A stretch of DNA of 64,000 nucleotides, taken from the NCBI RefSeq assembly GCF_900094555.1, contig NZ_FMAC01000005.1, positions 310,001 through 374,000 of the forward strand. Direction: 5' to 3'. The notes below the pieces were generated by a model. That model was not told the DNA's origin, did no database searches, and saw only the letters and a program-made list of their open reading frames with translations. This document shows, one piece after another, positions 17,559 through 26,116 of the stretch. Source of the stretch: Martinezella hainanensis. Its GTDB lineage: Bacteria; Pseudomonadota; Alphaproteobacteria; Rhizobiales; Rhizobiaceae. A program made the position numbers and the translations under genes. How positions within the stretch are numbered: the first letter of the stretch is position 1; each line of letters opens with the position of its first letter.

Positions 17559-18680
17559 TCATTTATTGTAGGGATCGGCTGCGTCGCGCAGGCCATCGCC
17601 GAGAAGGTTGAGCGCCATGACGGCGATGACGACGGCGAGGCCCGGCAGAAAGAGCCATGGTGCGGTCGCGATCGAGCGGATGTTCTGCGCCTCTCGCAGC
17701 AGCACGCCCCAGGAGATGGTCGGCGGCTGCAGGCCGAGCCCAAGGAAGGAGAGAGACGTCTCGGCCAGGATCATCGCCGGTACGGCAAGCGTGATTGACG
17801 CGATGATATGGCTCGCAAAGCTCGGCAGCATATGGCGGAAGATGATGCGTCCCTCGCTGGCACCGTCGAGCCTTGCGGCCGCAACGAATTCTTCCGTCCG
17901 CAGCGACAGGAAGCGGCCGCGCACGACGCGGGCGAGCTGCGCCCAGCCGGTCAGAGACAGGATGATCGTGATCATCATATATTGGAGTGCTGCTTGCCAG
18001 CCCTGCGGCAGAGCCGCCGCCATGGCGAGCCAGATTGGGATAGTGGGCAGCGACAGCACGAAGTCGATCAGGCGCTGGATGAAGAAGTCGAGCTTTCCGC
18101 CGTAATAGCCTGAAATTCCTCCAAGAACGATGCCGAGCAGAAGCGAGAAGAACACGCCGACGAGGCCGATCGACAGCGAAATCTGCGCGCCCTGAACGGT
18201 GCGGCTGAAGACGTCGCGGCCAAGCCGGTCCGCACCGAACAGCAAGAGAGGCGTCGATTTGTCCGAGGATGCCAGCAGATGGATGTTGCTGGTGAAGAGC
18301 CCGAGCACGGAATATTCGTAGCCGCGACCGAACAGGCTGATAGAGACGCGCTTCGTCGTGTCTTCCTTGAAAATCGCCGCAAGCGTTTCCGGATCACGGG
18401 TGAGCTTCAGCGGGTAATAGTGCAGGCCGAAGGAGAAACCGTTGTCGGTGTCGAAGAAATGGACGCGCTGCGGCGGATGGAAGGTTGCACGCGCATTTTG
18501 CTGATTGGGATCGTTGATGGCAAAGAACCCGGGCGCGATCGCGACGATGTACATCAATAGGGTGACGACAAGCGCGACCATGGCAAGCCTGTGGCGGCGG
18601 AACGCCCACCAGATCAACTGCCATTGCGAGGCAACCGCGTTGCGGTCGGGGCGCAGGTTTGTGACGGCAATATCGGCCAT
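17559..18680 (-). CDS. ABC transporter permease (DppC/OppC type, extended periplasmic loop)
   Basis: This 373-residue permease is longer than the usual 280-300 residues because a large periplasmic insertion (about residues 55-145) follows the first helix. The core then has five helices and an EAA loop (EFVAAARLDGASEGRIIFRHML). Extended-loop DppC homologues are common in oligosaccharide importers of rhizobia. It pairs with the DppB-type protein encoded ten bases upstream. Start ATG at 18680. Confidence 0.88.
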   Translation of the reverse strand: MADIAVTNLRPDRNAVASQWQLIWWAFRRHRLAMVALVVTLLMYIVAIAPGFFAINDPNQQNARATFHPPQRVHFFDTDNGFSFGLHYYPLKLTRDPETLAAIFKEDTTKRVSISLFGRGYEYSVLGLFTSNIHLLASSDKSTPLLLFGADRLGRDVFSRTVQGAQISLSIGLVGVFFSLLLGIVLGGISGYYGGKLDFFIQRLIDFVLSLPTIPIWLAMAAALPQGWQAALQYMMITIILSLTGWAQLARVVRGRFLSLRTEEFVAAARLDGASEGRIIFRHMLPSFASHIIASITLAVPAMILAETSLSFLGLGLQPPTISWGVLLREAQNIRSIATAPWLFLPGLAVVIAVMALNLLGDGLRDAADPYNK

Positions 18681-18689
18681 GGGCTGCTC

Positions 18690-19676
18690 CTATTCCAACC
18701 GGATGCGGGGATCGACGAGGGCAAGCAGGATGTCACTGATAAGTGACCCGATCAGCGTCAGCGCGCAGATCAAAAGCACGAAGGCGCCGGCAAGATACAT
18801 GTCCTGCGCCATCAGGGCCTGCAGCAGCAATGGCGCCGCCGTCGGCAGGTTGAGAACGATCGCCACGACGACGGAGCCCGAAATGAGATTGGGCAGCAGC
18901 CATGCGATCGTCGAGATGAACGGATTGAGCGCGATCCGCAGCGGGTATTTGACCAGCAGCCGGAACTCCGAGAGGCCTTTAGCGCGTGCCGTCGTCACAT
19001 AGGGTTTCGGCAGCTCGTCGAGCATGTTGGCGCGCATGACGCGGATGAGGCTTGCCGTCGAAGAGACAGCAAGGATGACGACCGGCAGCCACAGATGCGA
19101 CAGCAGGTCGAGCATCTTGGCGATGCTCCAGGGTGCTGTCTCGAATTCGGAGGAGAAGAGGCCGCCGACATCCTGGCCGAACTCGACGGCGGCGACATAC
19201 ATCAACACCAGCGCCAGCAGGAACGAGGGAATGGCAAGGCCTAAAAAGGTAAAGGCGGTAAAGAAATAATCGCCGATCGAGTATTTCTTGACTGCCGAAT
19301 AGACGCCGATCGGCAACGCGATCGCCCAGGTCGCGATCAGCGCTGCAAGCGCCAGGATGAGCGTCAGCGCCATGCGTTCCCAGATGAGGCCGGAGACCGG
19401 CTGCTGCCATTCAAACGAGATGCCGAAGTCGCCGCGCGAGAGAATGCCCCACATCCATTTCAAATATTGGATGAGCATCGGCTGATCGAGGCCGAAGCGT
19501 TCGCGTAGTTGCGCGGCCGTGTTCTGATCGACCACCTCATTCGAGGAGGCGAGCGTGGCGATATAGGTCGTCACGTAGTCGCCGGGAGGGAGCTGGATCA
19601 GCACGAAGGCGAGGAAGCTGATGGCGAAAAGGGATGGGATCATCCACAAAAGGCGTTTACCGATGAAGACCAGCAT
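18690..19676 (-). CDS. ABC transporter permease (DppB/OppB type)
   Basis: This 328-residue permease begins with the family-typical MLVFIGKRLLWMIPSLFAISF helix and carries an EAA loop near residues 215-235 (TTARAKGLSEFRLLVKYPLR). The ATG at 19676 is chosen over a start 14 codons upstream because it begins the first membrane helix. The 86 bases between the binding-protein gene and this one hold a perfect hairpin (19725-19751), which probably sets the ratio of receptor to membrane subunits. Confidence 0.88.
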   Translation of the reverse strand: MLVFIGKRLLWMIPSLFAISFLAFVLIQLPPGDYVTTYIATLASSNEVVDQNTAAQLRERFGLDQPMLIQYLKWMWGILSRGDFGISFEWQQPVSGLIWERMALTLILALAALIATWAIALPIGVYSAVKKYSIGDYFFTAFTFLGLAIPSFLLALVLMYVAAVEFGQDVGGLFSSEFETAPWSIAKMLDLLSHLWLPVVILAVSSTASLIRVMRANMLDELPKPYVTTARAKGLSEFRLLVKYPLRIALNPFISTIAWLLPNLISGSVVVAIVLNLPTAAPLLLQALMAQDMYLAGAFVLLICALTLIGSLISDILLALVDPRIRLE

Positions 19677-19724
19677 GGCTGTTTCTCGCAGTGAGTGCTG
19701 CCACGGGCAGCTCCGCATGAAGGA

Positions 19725-19751
19725 AAGCGCCGCCCACGGAAGGCGGCGCTT
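19725..19751 (-). promoter_or_regulatory. Intercistronic stem-loop between binding-protein and permease genes
   Basis: AAGCGCCGCC and GGCGGCGCTT form a perfect ten-base stem with a seven-base loop just after the receptor stop. There is no strong T-run in the direction of transcription. An mRNA-stabilising or partly terminating structure is more likely than a full terminator. Confidence 0.55.
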
Positions 19752-19762
19752 GATCGGTGTGA

Positions 19763-21709
19763 TCAGCTGGTGAAGAAGAATTGCTGCGGCATGGCCGGTC
19801 CCGGGTTGGGCCAGGACCAGCTATCGGGCTGCTTTTCCGGAACATTGCGCAAGTTGTTGCGGATGATGCCGAAGCCGCCGACTGCAAGGCAAAGCCCAAC
19901 GGTTTCAAACTCTTCGGCCGCGATGTCGAAAATCTGCTTCATGACGGCGCCGCGCTTGTCGAGATCGGCCGTCGAGCGAGCCTCGTCGAAAAGCTTCATG
20001 CGCTTCTTCTGGCTTTCCGGCGGCTCTTCGCCCTGCTTGCCGTTCGATGTGTACCAGACCGACCATGGAATGGCGTAGCGCGAACCCTGCGGATGGAAGG
20101 CAAAGAAATCTCGCGGATCGAGCATGGGATCGAGCCCGCCAGGCCCTGGCCAGACCTGGGCATCATGGGCGTTGTCGTCGCCACGGGTATAGTAAAGCGC
20201 GCGCTCGATTGTGTTGACCTTCATGTCGACGCCGATCTGTGCCCAATGCGCCTTCACCAGTTCAAGGGCATCGACCAGATCGGGGTAGAGGGTCGGAATG
20301 ACGTCGACGGCGAAGAAGACCTTCTGGCCATCCGGTCTCAGGCGAAAACCGTTCGCATCCTTCTTGCCGTAGCCGGCCTGATCGAGCATGGCGCCGGCCT
20401 TGTCCGGATCGTAGTTGGTGAATTGGCGGGCATATTTTTCATTATACCAGGGATGCTCCGGCCGTGGTCCGGCCTGGTATCCCTCGCTCTGGCCGAAATA
20501 GACGATGTCGATTATTTCCTGCCGGTTGATCCCAAGCGAGAGCGCCTGCCGCACCGATTTGTCGGCAAACATCTTGCGCATGGCCGGATCTTTATGGGTG
20601 ATGTTGAAGTAGATCTGGCACTGCTGCGAGGTGGAAGGAACAAGAGTTAGAAGGCGATAGTCGCCCTTCTTCATGTTTTGTGAGAGCGTTGGCTTGTTTG
20701 CGAGCACGCTGATATGGCGCTCCTGAATGTCGATCTTGCCGGAAATGACGTTCAGCATCAGCGATTCCACGTCCTGCGAAATGCCGAAATTGATCTCGTC
20801 GACATAGGGAAGCTGGTTGCCCGATGTATCGACCTGCCAGAAGTATGGGTTGCGGGTCATGACGACGCGGGTTGCGCCACCCGTATAGGGTTCCTTGACG
20901 ACCCAGGGATCGAGCGTCGGCTTGTCCGGATTGCCCCAGCGCGAGGGAATTTCGATGTCGCCACAGCGGGCGCGGAAAAGTTCGGGCCAGCTGCTGACGC
21001 CGGCCTTCTTCGCATCCTCGGCGACGTTCGGATTGTATTTCGGCAGGAACTGGCTGCAATAGTGCTTTGGAAACAGCGTCGGATGCTGGCCGAGCGGGGT
21101 TGCGAGATTTTCCAGATAAAGCGCGTTCGGCGCGGCAAAGGTGAATTTCACCGTATTGTCGTCGATCTTCGTGACGTCGACCGCCTTGCCGGCAACGGAC
21201 AGCTGAGCCGGCGTCGCGCTGTAGAGATCGGTATTCTTGACGCAGTCCTCGATGGCGAAAACGACGTCATCGGCCGTAAATGGCTGTCCGTCGGACCAGC
21301 GGGCACCTTGAATAAGGTAGAAGGTGAATTGCGAGGCGTCGGCATTGACGTCCCAGCGCTCGGCGAGGTTCGGCAGGACCTGGGTGAACTCAAGGTTCCA
21401 GCGCACCAGGCTCTGATTGCCCACCATGCGCAGGATGCCGTTATGGTCGGACGAGCCGCGCAGACCGCGTCGCAAGGTGCCGCCATACGTGCCGACTTTT
21501 TCGTAAGGAGTAACGACCATAGGCTTCTTCGGCAGTCGGTCCGCAAGTGCCGGCAACTTGCCGTCCTTGACGAGCTGCGCCAGTGCCGGCGCCTCGCCGC
21601 CGGCACTGGCCGCGCCGACGCGACCGGCCAAGGACAAGGCTGCCATTCCCGCTATGCCGCCGAGGACGGCACGCCTGCTCACGCCGCGGGACAATATTTC
21701 ATCGCGCAT
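19763..21709 (-). CDS. Extracellular solute-binding protein, family 5
   Basis: This 648-residue periplasmic receptor is larger than the typical 500-550 of peptide receptors and fits oligosaccharide-type members. A Tat-like leader (SRRAVLGGIAGMAALSLAG) opens the protein. Family-5 landmarks include WSDGQPFTADDVVF (about residues 155-168) and the cleft region around YQAGPRPEHPWYN. The ATG at 21709 follows GGGAGGG. It leads a five-gene operon (receptor, two permeases, double ATPase, dehydratase), and its promoter region is shared with the divergent GntR gene. Confidence 0.88.
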   Translation of the reverse strand: MRDEILSRGVSRRAVLGGIAGMAALSLAGRVGAASAGGEAPALAQLVKDGKLPALADRLPKKPMVVTPYEKVGTYGGTLRRGLRGSSDHNGILRMVGNQSLVRWNLEFTQVLPNLAERWDVNADASQFTFYLIQGARWSDGQPFTADDVVFAIEDCVKNTDLYSATPAQLSVAGKAVDVTKIDDNTVKFTFAAPNALYLENLATPLGQHPTLFPKHYCSQFLPKYNPNVAEDAKKAGVSSWPELFRARCGDIEIPSRWGNPDKPTLDPWVVKEPYTGGATRVVMTRNPYFWQVDTSGNQLPYVDEINFGISQDVESLMLNVISGKIDIQERHISVLANKPTLSQNMKKGDYRLLTLVPSTSQQCQIYFNITHKDPAMRKMFADKSVRQALSLGINRQEIIDIVYFGQSEGYQAGPRPEHPWYNEKYARQFTNYDPDKAGAMLDQAGYGKKDANGFRLRPDGQKVFFAVDVIPTLYPDLVDALELVKAHWAQIGVDMKVNTIERALYYTRGDDNAHDAQVWPGPGGLDPMLDPRDFFAFHPQGSRYAIPWSVWYTSNGKQGEEPPESQKKRMKLFDEARSTADLDKRGAVMKQIFDIAAEEFETVGLCLAVGGFGIIRNNLRNVPEKQPDSWSWPNPGPAMPQQFFFTS

Positions 21710-21839
21710 CGAATCCCTCCCGTTTTGATCTCGGCCGGGCTTTGCCTCGGCCGATGCGACAGGCTCCCGTCCCGTCGCCATGCACCCCTCTGGCGCAGCG
21801 TCGAGACCATATTACGTTCTCAGATAATTACAAGAGTTG

Positions 21840-21857
21840 ACAGATTTTTACAGATTT
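21840..21857. promoter_or_regulatory. Candidate operator: direct repeat ACAGATTT
   Basis: Two copies of ACAGATTT start ten bases apart, one helical turn, at 21840 and 21850, within the divergent gap 21710-21918. TTGACA at 21837-21842 overlaps the first copy. The linked GntR regulator is a plausible binder, but no palindrome supports this strongly. Confidence 0.3.
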
Positions 21858-21918
21858 AGTAGCCCTGTCGCGCAGGAAATGCGCTATGGCTGTCGCTGGC
21901 CGGCATTCACGAAGGACG

Positions 21919-22635
21919 ATGATGAAACTCTCTGTCGCCAACGATTCCGGTGCGGGCGCGACGCGCTTCGGCGACATCATCTATGAGAGGATCGTCGCCA
22001 TGATTGCGGACGGCACCTTTCCGGTGAATGAGCGGCTGCCGGCGGAAGCGAAGCTCGCGGAGATGTTCGGCGCGTCACGACCGGTCGTGCGCGACGCTCT
22101 TGAGCGGCTGCGCATGGATGGGTTGATCGTGTCGCGTAAGGGGTCTGGTTCCTATGTCAGGCAGAGGCCGGATTCTTCGGTCCTCAAAATGGTGCCCGTG
22201 GGATCGCTTGCCGATGTCCAGCGCTTTTTCGAATTTCGTGCCGGGCTTGAGGCCGAGGCCGCCGAGCTCGCAGCGCGCAACTGGCAGCCTGATGACAAGG
22301 AGCGGATCACGGCGGCGCTTCAGAAGATCGAACAGTGTCTTGGCGAAGGCCGCCTCGGTGCCGAGGAGGATCAGGAACTGCACGACGCCATTGCGGTCGC
22401 GACCGGCAATCAGTTCCATATCACAGTCCGCGAATTGTTCCGGCCGCATTTCGCCATCGGTCATTCCGTGACCCGCAGCCTCAGCCTCAAGCGGACGCCT
22501 GAGCAGATCCGCAGCGTTCAGGATGAGCATGCCGTCATCGTGCAGGCGATTTTCGCGCGTCAGGAGGCGGAGGCTCACGATGCGATGAAGCGACATATCT
22601 TGAATGCACGCGCCCGCATGTTCCAGGGCGTATAG
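21919..22635 (+). CDS. GntR-family transcriptional regulator (FCD/FadR subfamily)
   Basis: This regulator of about 238 residues has a winged helix (LPAEAKLAEMFGASRPVVRDALERL, near residues 35-60) and a C-terminal FCD domain with typical histidine and acidic ligand positions. The ATG at 21919 follows GAAGGACG; a second ATG follows directly, and an upstream start at 21886 lacks a convincing ribosome binding site. It diverges from the family-5 importer operon and precedes the DHDPS-family gene. It most likely controls both in response to the sugar-acid substrate. Confidence 0.85.
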   Translation: MMKLSVANDSGAGATRFGDIIYERIVAMIADGTFPVNERLPAEAKLAEMFGASRPVVRDALERLRMDGLIVSRKGSGSYVRQRPDSSVLKMVPVGSLADVQRFFEFRAGLEAEAAELAARNWQPDDKERITAALQKIEQCLGEGRLGAEEDQELHDAIAVATGNQFHITVRELFRPHFAIGHSVTRSLSLKRTPEQIRSVQDEHAVIVQAIFARQEAEAHDAMKRHILNARARMFQGV

Positions 22636-22723
22636 GGAATTGGATGAGGCGAGGGCGAGGTGATGGCTTCTTTATGCTTCCTCGTTTGTGTCTCGATGGG
22701 TGATGAAGGGTAAGGGTAGGAAG

Positions 22724-23644
22724 ATGAGCATTGAAACCATGCGGCAGGTGCTGACCGGCGTCTCCGGCGTTCCAGTCACGGCCTATGATGGTAGTGGCGA
22801 GGTGGAACCGCGCCTCACCGCTCGGGTCTATCAGCGGGTAGCGGCTGCCGGCATTCACAATATCGTTGCAGCGGGCAATACGGGCGAGTTTTATGCGCTC
22901 ACTCCGCAGGAAATCCGCCGCGTCCACGAAGCGGCAATATCCGGCGTCGATGGCAAGGCGCCGGTGACGGCGGCAATTGGCCGCTCACTGCGCGAGGCGA
23001 TCCAGATGGCGAAGGATGCCGCCTCGATTGGTGCTTCGGCCGTAATGTCTCATCAGCCGGTGGACCCATTTGCCGCGCCCGGCTCGCAGATCGACTATTT
23101 TCGCGATCTGGCGGAGGCCTCGCCGCTGCCGCTCGTCGCCTATGTCCGTGCCGAAGGCTTCAGCGTCGACGAAATGGTCCGTTTGGCCGGTCACGGCAAT
23201 ATCGCCGGCATCAAGTTTGCGACGACGGATCTGATGCTGCTTTCACGGGCGATCGCGGCTTCCGATCCGAATGGCGCGCTATTCGTCTGCGGTCTTGCCG
23301 AAAGCTGGGCCTCGACATTCGCCGCCGCCGGCGCAAGGGGCTTCACCTCGGGCCTCGTCAACGTTGCTCCGAAGTTGTCGCTTGCCGTGCATGCGGCTTT
23401 GGAGAAGGGTGATTTTGCCGCTGCCCGCGCCATCGTCAACAAGCTCGAGCCCTTCGAGCGTATGCGCACCAAGTTCCGCAATGGAACAAACGTTACCGTC
23501 GTCAAGGAGGCCGTCACCTATTCCGGCCTAAGTGTCGGCCCCGTCCGCGTTCCAGGCGTACCGCAGCTCGATGCCAAGGACCGCGAGGAGCTGTTTGCCT
23601 TGTTGCGTAATTGGCAGGAAGCAGGCGAACTTTCCACCGCCTGA
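22724..23644 (+). CDS. Dihydrodipicolinate synthase-family lyase/dehydratase
   Basis: This 306-residue Schiff-base TIM-barrel enzyme has the loop GNTGEF at residues 51-56, tyrosine Y140 (VAYVRAEGF) and Schiff-base lysine K164 (GIKFATTD). The usual YNIP signature is replaced by YVRAEG, placing it away from DapA. A 2-keto-3-deoxy sugar-acid aldolase or dehydratase is likely, acting after the dehydratase at 14514. The ATG at 22724 follows GGTAGGAAG; the upstream frame start lacks support. It lies 88 bases after the GntR gene, in the same direction. Confidence 0.82.
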   Translation: MSIETMRQVLTGVSGVPVTAYDGSGEVEPRLTARVYQRVAAAGIHNIVAAGNTGEFYALTPQEIRRVHEAAISGVDGKAPVTAAIGRSLREAIQMAKDAASIGASAVMSHQPVDPFAAPGSQIDYFRDLAEASPLPLVAYVRAEGFSVDEMVRLAGHGNIAGIKFATTDLMLLSRAIAASDPNGALFVCGLAESWASTFAAAGARGFTSGLVNVAPKLSLAVHAALEKGDFAAARAIVNKLEPFERMRTKFRNGTNVTVVKEAVTYSGLSVGPVRVPGVPQLDAKDREELFALLRNWQEAGELSTA

Positions 23645-23693
23645 TGCGGTATCCGGCGTGGCGACCTCCTCCGGCAATTCGTAAAATGATATT

Positions 23694-23725
23694 GGCCGAC
23701 CCGTCAGCTTTCGCTGGGGTCGGCC
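23694..23725. terminator. Bidirectional terminator hairpin
   Basis: GGCCGACCC and GGGTCGGCC form a perfect nine-base stem with a 14-base loop between convergent genes. GTTCGTTG follows on the plus strand and AATATC on the minus strand. The T-runs are weak. Confidence 0.6.
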
Positions 23726-23758
23726 GTTCGTTGAAGCGCAAACCTTCAAGCCCGGTTT

Positions 23759-24952
23759 CTACTTCGCCTCGTTCGATCCCGCCAGGTTTTCGACGGCGGT
23801 CAGGATCTTGTAGGCCGATGAAACGCGTGCCGGGATTGGAAAATTCCTGTTCGCCAGCAGGACGATGCCGACTTGCCGGGCGGGAATGAAGGCGGCATAG
23901 GCGCCGAAGCCGTTCGTCGAACCCGTCTTGTTCAGGAGGACATCCTTGCGCGGCGGCTGCGGTGGATCGAGGCGAATGATCTTGTGCGGCTCAAGTGCCA
24001 TGTCGGACGAATTGCCGGCAAGCAGCCGGGCGAGCGTCGTTGGATAGGCATAGATTTCCCAGCCGAGCGCCTGCGTCATGTTGCCGATGCTATAATAGCC
24101 GACATGCGTTGCATCGATTGCTTGCCGAAGTGTGCCGTCGAGCTTTGCCTCGCCCATATTCGCTTCGAGAAAGGCAAGCATATCGGAGGCGGTGGTCTTG
24201 ATGCCATAGGCTTGTGTATCGAGAACGCCGGGATTGACGCGGATCGGCTTGCCCTGCTTCGAATAGCCATAGGCATAGTTGCCCATCTCAGCCGGTGGAA
24301 CGCGGACATAGGTGTGGCTGAGGCCGAGGCCGGAAAGAATTTTTTCCTGCATCAGCGTGTCGAACGGCTGGCCCATGGCCTGCGCTGCTAGGTAGCCGAA
24401 CAGGCCGATACTGGGGTTGGAATATTGCCGATACGTGCCAGGCGCAAAGGAAGGATGCCAGTTGCGATAGTAGGCAACCATCTTGTCCTGATCCGTCACG
24501 CCGCCGGGAAATTGCAGGGGCAGACCGCCTGCGGAGTACGTGGCGAGATCAAGGAGGCTGATCTTATCGAAGCTGCTGTCCGCAAGTTCCGGCATATATT
24601 TCGTCGTCTTGTCGGAAAGGGACAGCTTTCCGGTGATCTGCGCGTAGGAGCCAAGCGCTGCCGTGAAGGTCTTGCTGATGGAGCCGAGCTCGAAGATCGT
24701 GTCGTTCGTCACCTTCTGGCCGTTCTCCTTCGAGGCGAGGCCGTAATTGAAGATGTAGCGCTTGCCCTTGACGGTGATCGCGATCGCCATGCCCGGCACG
24801 TCGTTTTCCTTCATGAGCGGGCGGATGGTCTCGTTGACGGCGCGCTCCAGCTGATCCTGGTCGTTGCCTTCGGCCGCATGGGCGCCGATCCCGTAGAAAA
24901 GGCAGCCCGCGATAATGCCGAGCTTCTGCAGCGAATTGGGACGTATATTCAA
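23759..24952 (-). CDS. ampC: Class C beta-lactamase (AmpC type)
   Basis: This 397-residue serine beta-lactamase has all three class C motifs: S91-I-S-K94 (nucleophile and general base), Y177-S-N179 and K342-T-G344. A Sec-type signal peptide ends near GAHAAE (about residue 27), so the enzyme is periplasmic. The length suits AmpC. It lies 100 bases downstream of the class A gene on the same strand, probably in one transcript. The divergent AmpR-like gene at 26117 suggests induction by muropeptides. A DD-peptidase role is less likely given the intact motif set. Confidence 0.88.
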   Translation of the reverse strand: MNIRPNSLQKLGIIAGCLFYGIGAHAAEGNDQDQLERAVNETIRPLMKENDVPGMAIAITVKGKRYIFNYGLASKENGQKVTNDTIFELGSISKTFTAALGSYAQITGKLSLSDKTTKYMPELADSSFDKISLLDLATYSAGGLPLQFPGGVTDQDKMVAYYRNWHPSFAPGTYRQYSNPSIGLFGYLAAQAMGQPFDTLMQEKILSGLGLSHTYVRVPPAEMGNYAYGYSKQGKPIRVNPGVLDTQAYGIKTTASDMLAFLEANMGEAKLDGTLRQAIDATHVGYYSIGNMTQALGWEIYAYPTTLARLLAGNSSDMALEPHKIIRLDPPQPPRKDVLLNKTGSTNGFGAYAAFIPARQVGIVLLANRNFPIPARVSSAYKILTAVENLAGSNEAK

Positions 24953-25052
24953 GATGATATCCTCGTGGTGATGATCGGCCGCGCTGGATCGCGCGGCCCA
25001 AAGGGGAAACGTGTTGATGAAAGGCGGCGACTATTGTCCAACGTCTGCGATC

Positions 25053-25946
25053 TCAGATCGTCGCGGCGATCCGGCCGATCTCGGCAATGATGGCGTTGCG
25101 TTCGTCGGCTGCGATTTCTGGTATCTCGCAATAGGCCGTTACGATGATCGGCGCTCGATTTGCCGGCCACAGCACTGCAATGTCATTGGCATTGCCGGCT
25201 TTGTCGCCATTCGTTCCGGTCTTGTCGCCCACCAGCCAATCCATCGGAAGGCCGGCGCGCAGGCGAGTGTCACCGGTCTTGTTGGTGATCAACCAGGCGG
25301 CCAGCTGCGATCGCGAAGCGGGTGTCAGCACATCGGTGAATAGAAGCCGCCGCAGGTTTTCCAGCATGGCCGAAGCCGTCGTCGTGTCGCGCTGATCGTT
25401 CGGGTTATCATGGTAGTTCAGCGTGGGTTCGGTGCGGTCGAGGCGGGTGATCTCGTCGCCAAGGCTGCGGCAGAAGGTCGTGATTGCCCCAGGGCCGCCA
25501 AAGCTCGCGAGCAGCAAATTGGCCGCGGTATTGTCGCTCAGCGTCACTGCCGCCGCGCAAAGTTCGCCGACGGTCATGCCATTTTCTCCAGCGTTGGGCT
25601 CGGTCGCCGGAGAATAGTCGATGAGGTCGCTTTTCGCGTAGTGAATGCGTCGATCGAGCTTCTCTTTTCTTTTGTCGACGCGCGCAAGCACGACAGCCGC
25701 CGCCAGCGCCTTGAAGGTGCTGCACATCAGGATGCGCTCGCCGGCGCGGTGCTCGATGCGCCTGCCGCTTGCCATGTCGAGAATGCTGACACAAATGCGG
25801 CCGCGATGCTTGGCCTCGAGTGCTGCAAGCCGCGCTTCGCCTGAATTATCGTCTGCAGTGCGTCCAACCGCGCTTAGCCCCGCCAGAATGGGCAAAGCAA
25901 GCAAGCTGCCGGCAAGGCTTTGCCGACGCGACAATAGGATCGTCAT
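25053..25946 (-). CDS. Class A beta-lactamase
   Basis: This 297-residue enzyme has the class A motifs S76-T-F-K79, S136-D-N138, E172-x-x-L-N176 (the deacylation Glu166 equivalent) and K241-T-G-T244. The leader (SRRQSLAGSLLALPILAGLSA) has a twin-arginine-like start and directs it to the periplasm. The ATG at 25946 is preferred to a TTG ten codons upstream. It is the promoter-proximal gene of a two-lactamase pair, diverging from an AmpR-like regulator across 170 bases. A cysteine precedes the catalytic serine, but the partner cysteine of class A carbapenemases is absent, so this is not taken as a carbapenemase sign. Confidence 0.9.
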   Translation of the reverse strand: MTILLSRRQSLAGSLLALPILAGLSAVGRTADDNSGEARLAALEAKHRGRICVSILDMASGRRIEHRAGERILMCSTFKALAAAVVLARVDKRKEKLDRRIHYAKSDLIDYSPATEPNAGENGMTVGELCAAAVTLSDNTAANLLLASFGGPGAITTFCRSLGDEITRLDRTEPTLNYHDNPNDQRDTTTASAMLENLRRLLFTDVLTPASRSQLAAWLITNKTGDTRLRAGLPMDWLVGDKTGTNGDKAGNANDIAVLWPANRAPIIVTAYCEIPEIAADERNAIIAEIGRIAATI

Positions 25947-26057
25947 CTTGTTTCCACTTCGATTGATGTTGCGCAAAGAGGTGCATCTCAGGCCCCGTGG
26001 ACGTCATTGGGACCTTGCAAATCACCTTGCGAGCCGGACTATGGCGTTGCTTCGTGC

Positions 26058-26110
26058 CCTAGACAAACGATCAATTCTGGGCTTAGACATGAGAAAAACT
26101 TGGTCTTAGG
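26058..26110. promoter_or_regulatory. Candidate AmpR-type binding region
   Basis: Three related half-sites lie in the last 60 bases before the LysR start: CCTAGAC (26058), CTTAGAC (26082) and the inverted GTCTTAGG (26103-26110). LysR regulators commonly bind such spaced half-sites between divergent genes. The match to a known AmpR box was not established. Confidence 0.3.
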
Positions 26111-26116
26111 ACACAA

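Noticed and set aside
25053..25946. Class A carbapenemase, suggested by the cysteine before the catalytic serine
   Set aside because: The partner cysteine after the KTG motif is absent (KTGTNGD), so the diagnostic disulphide cannot form.
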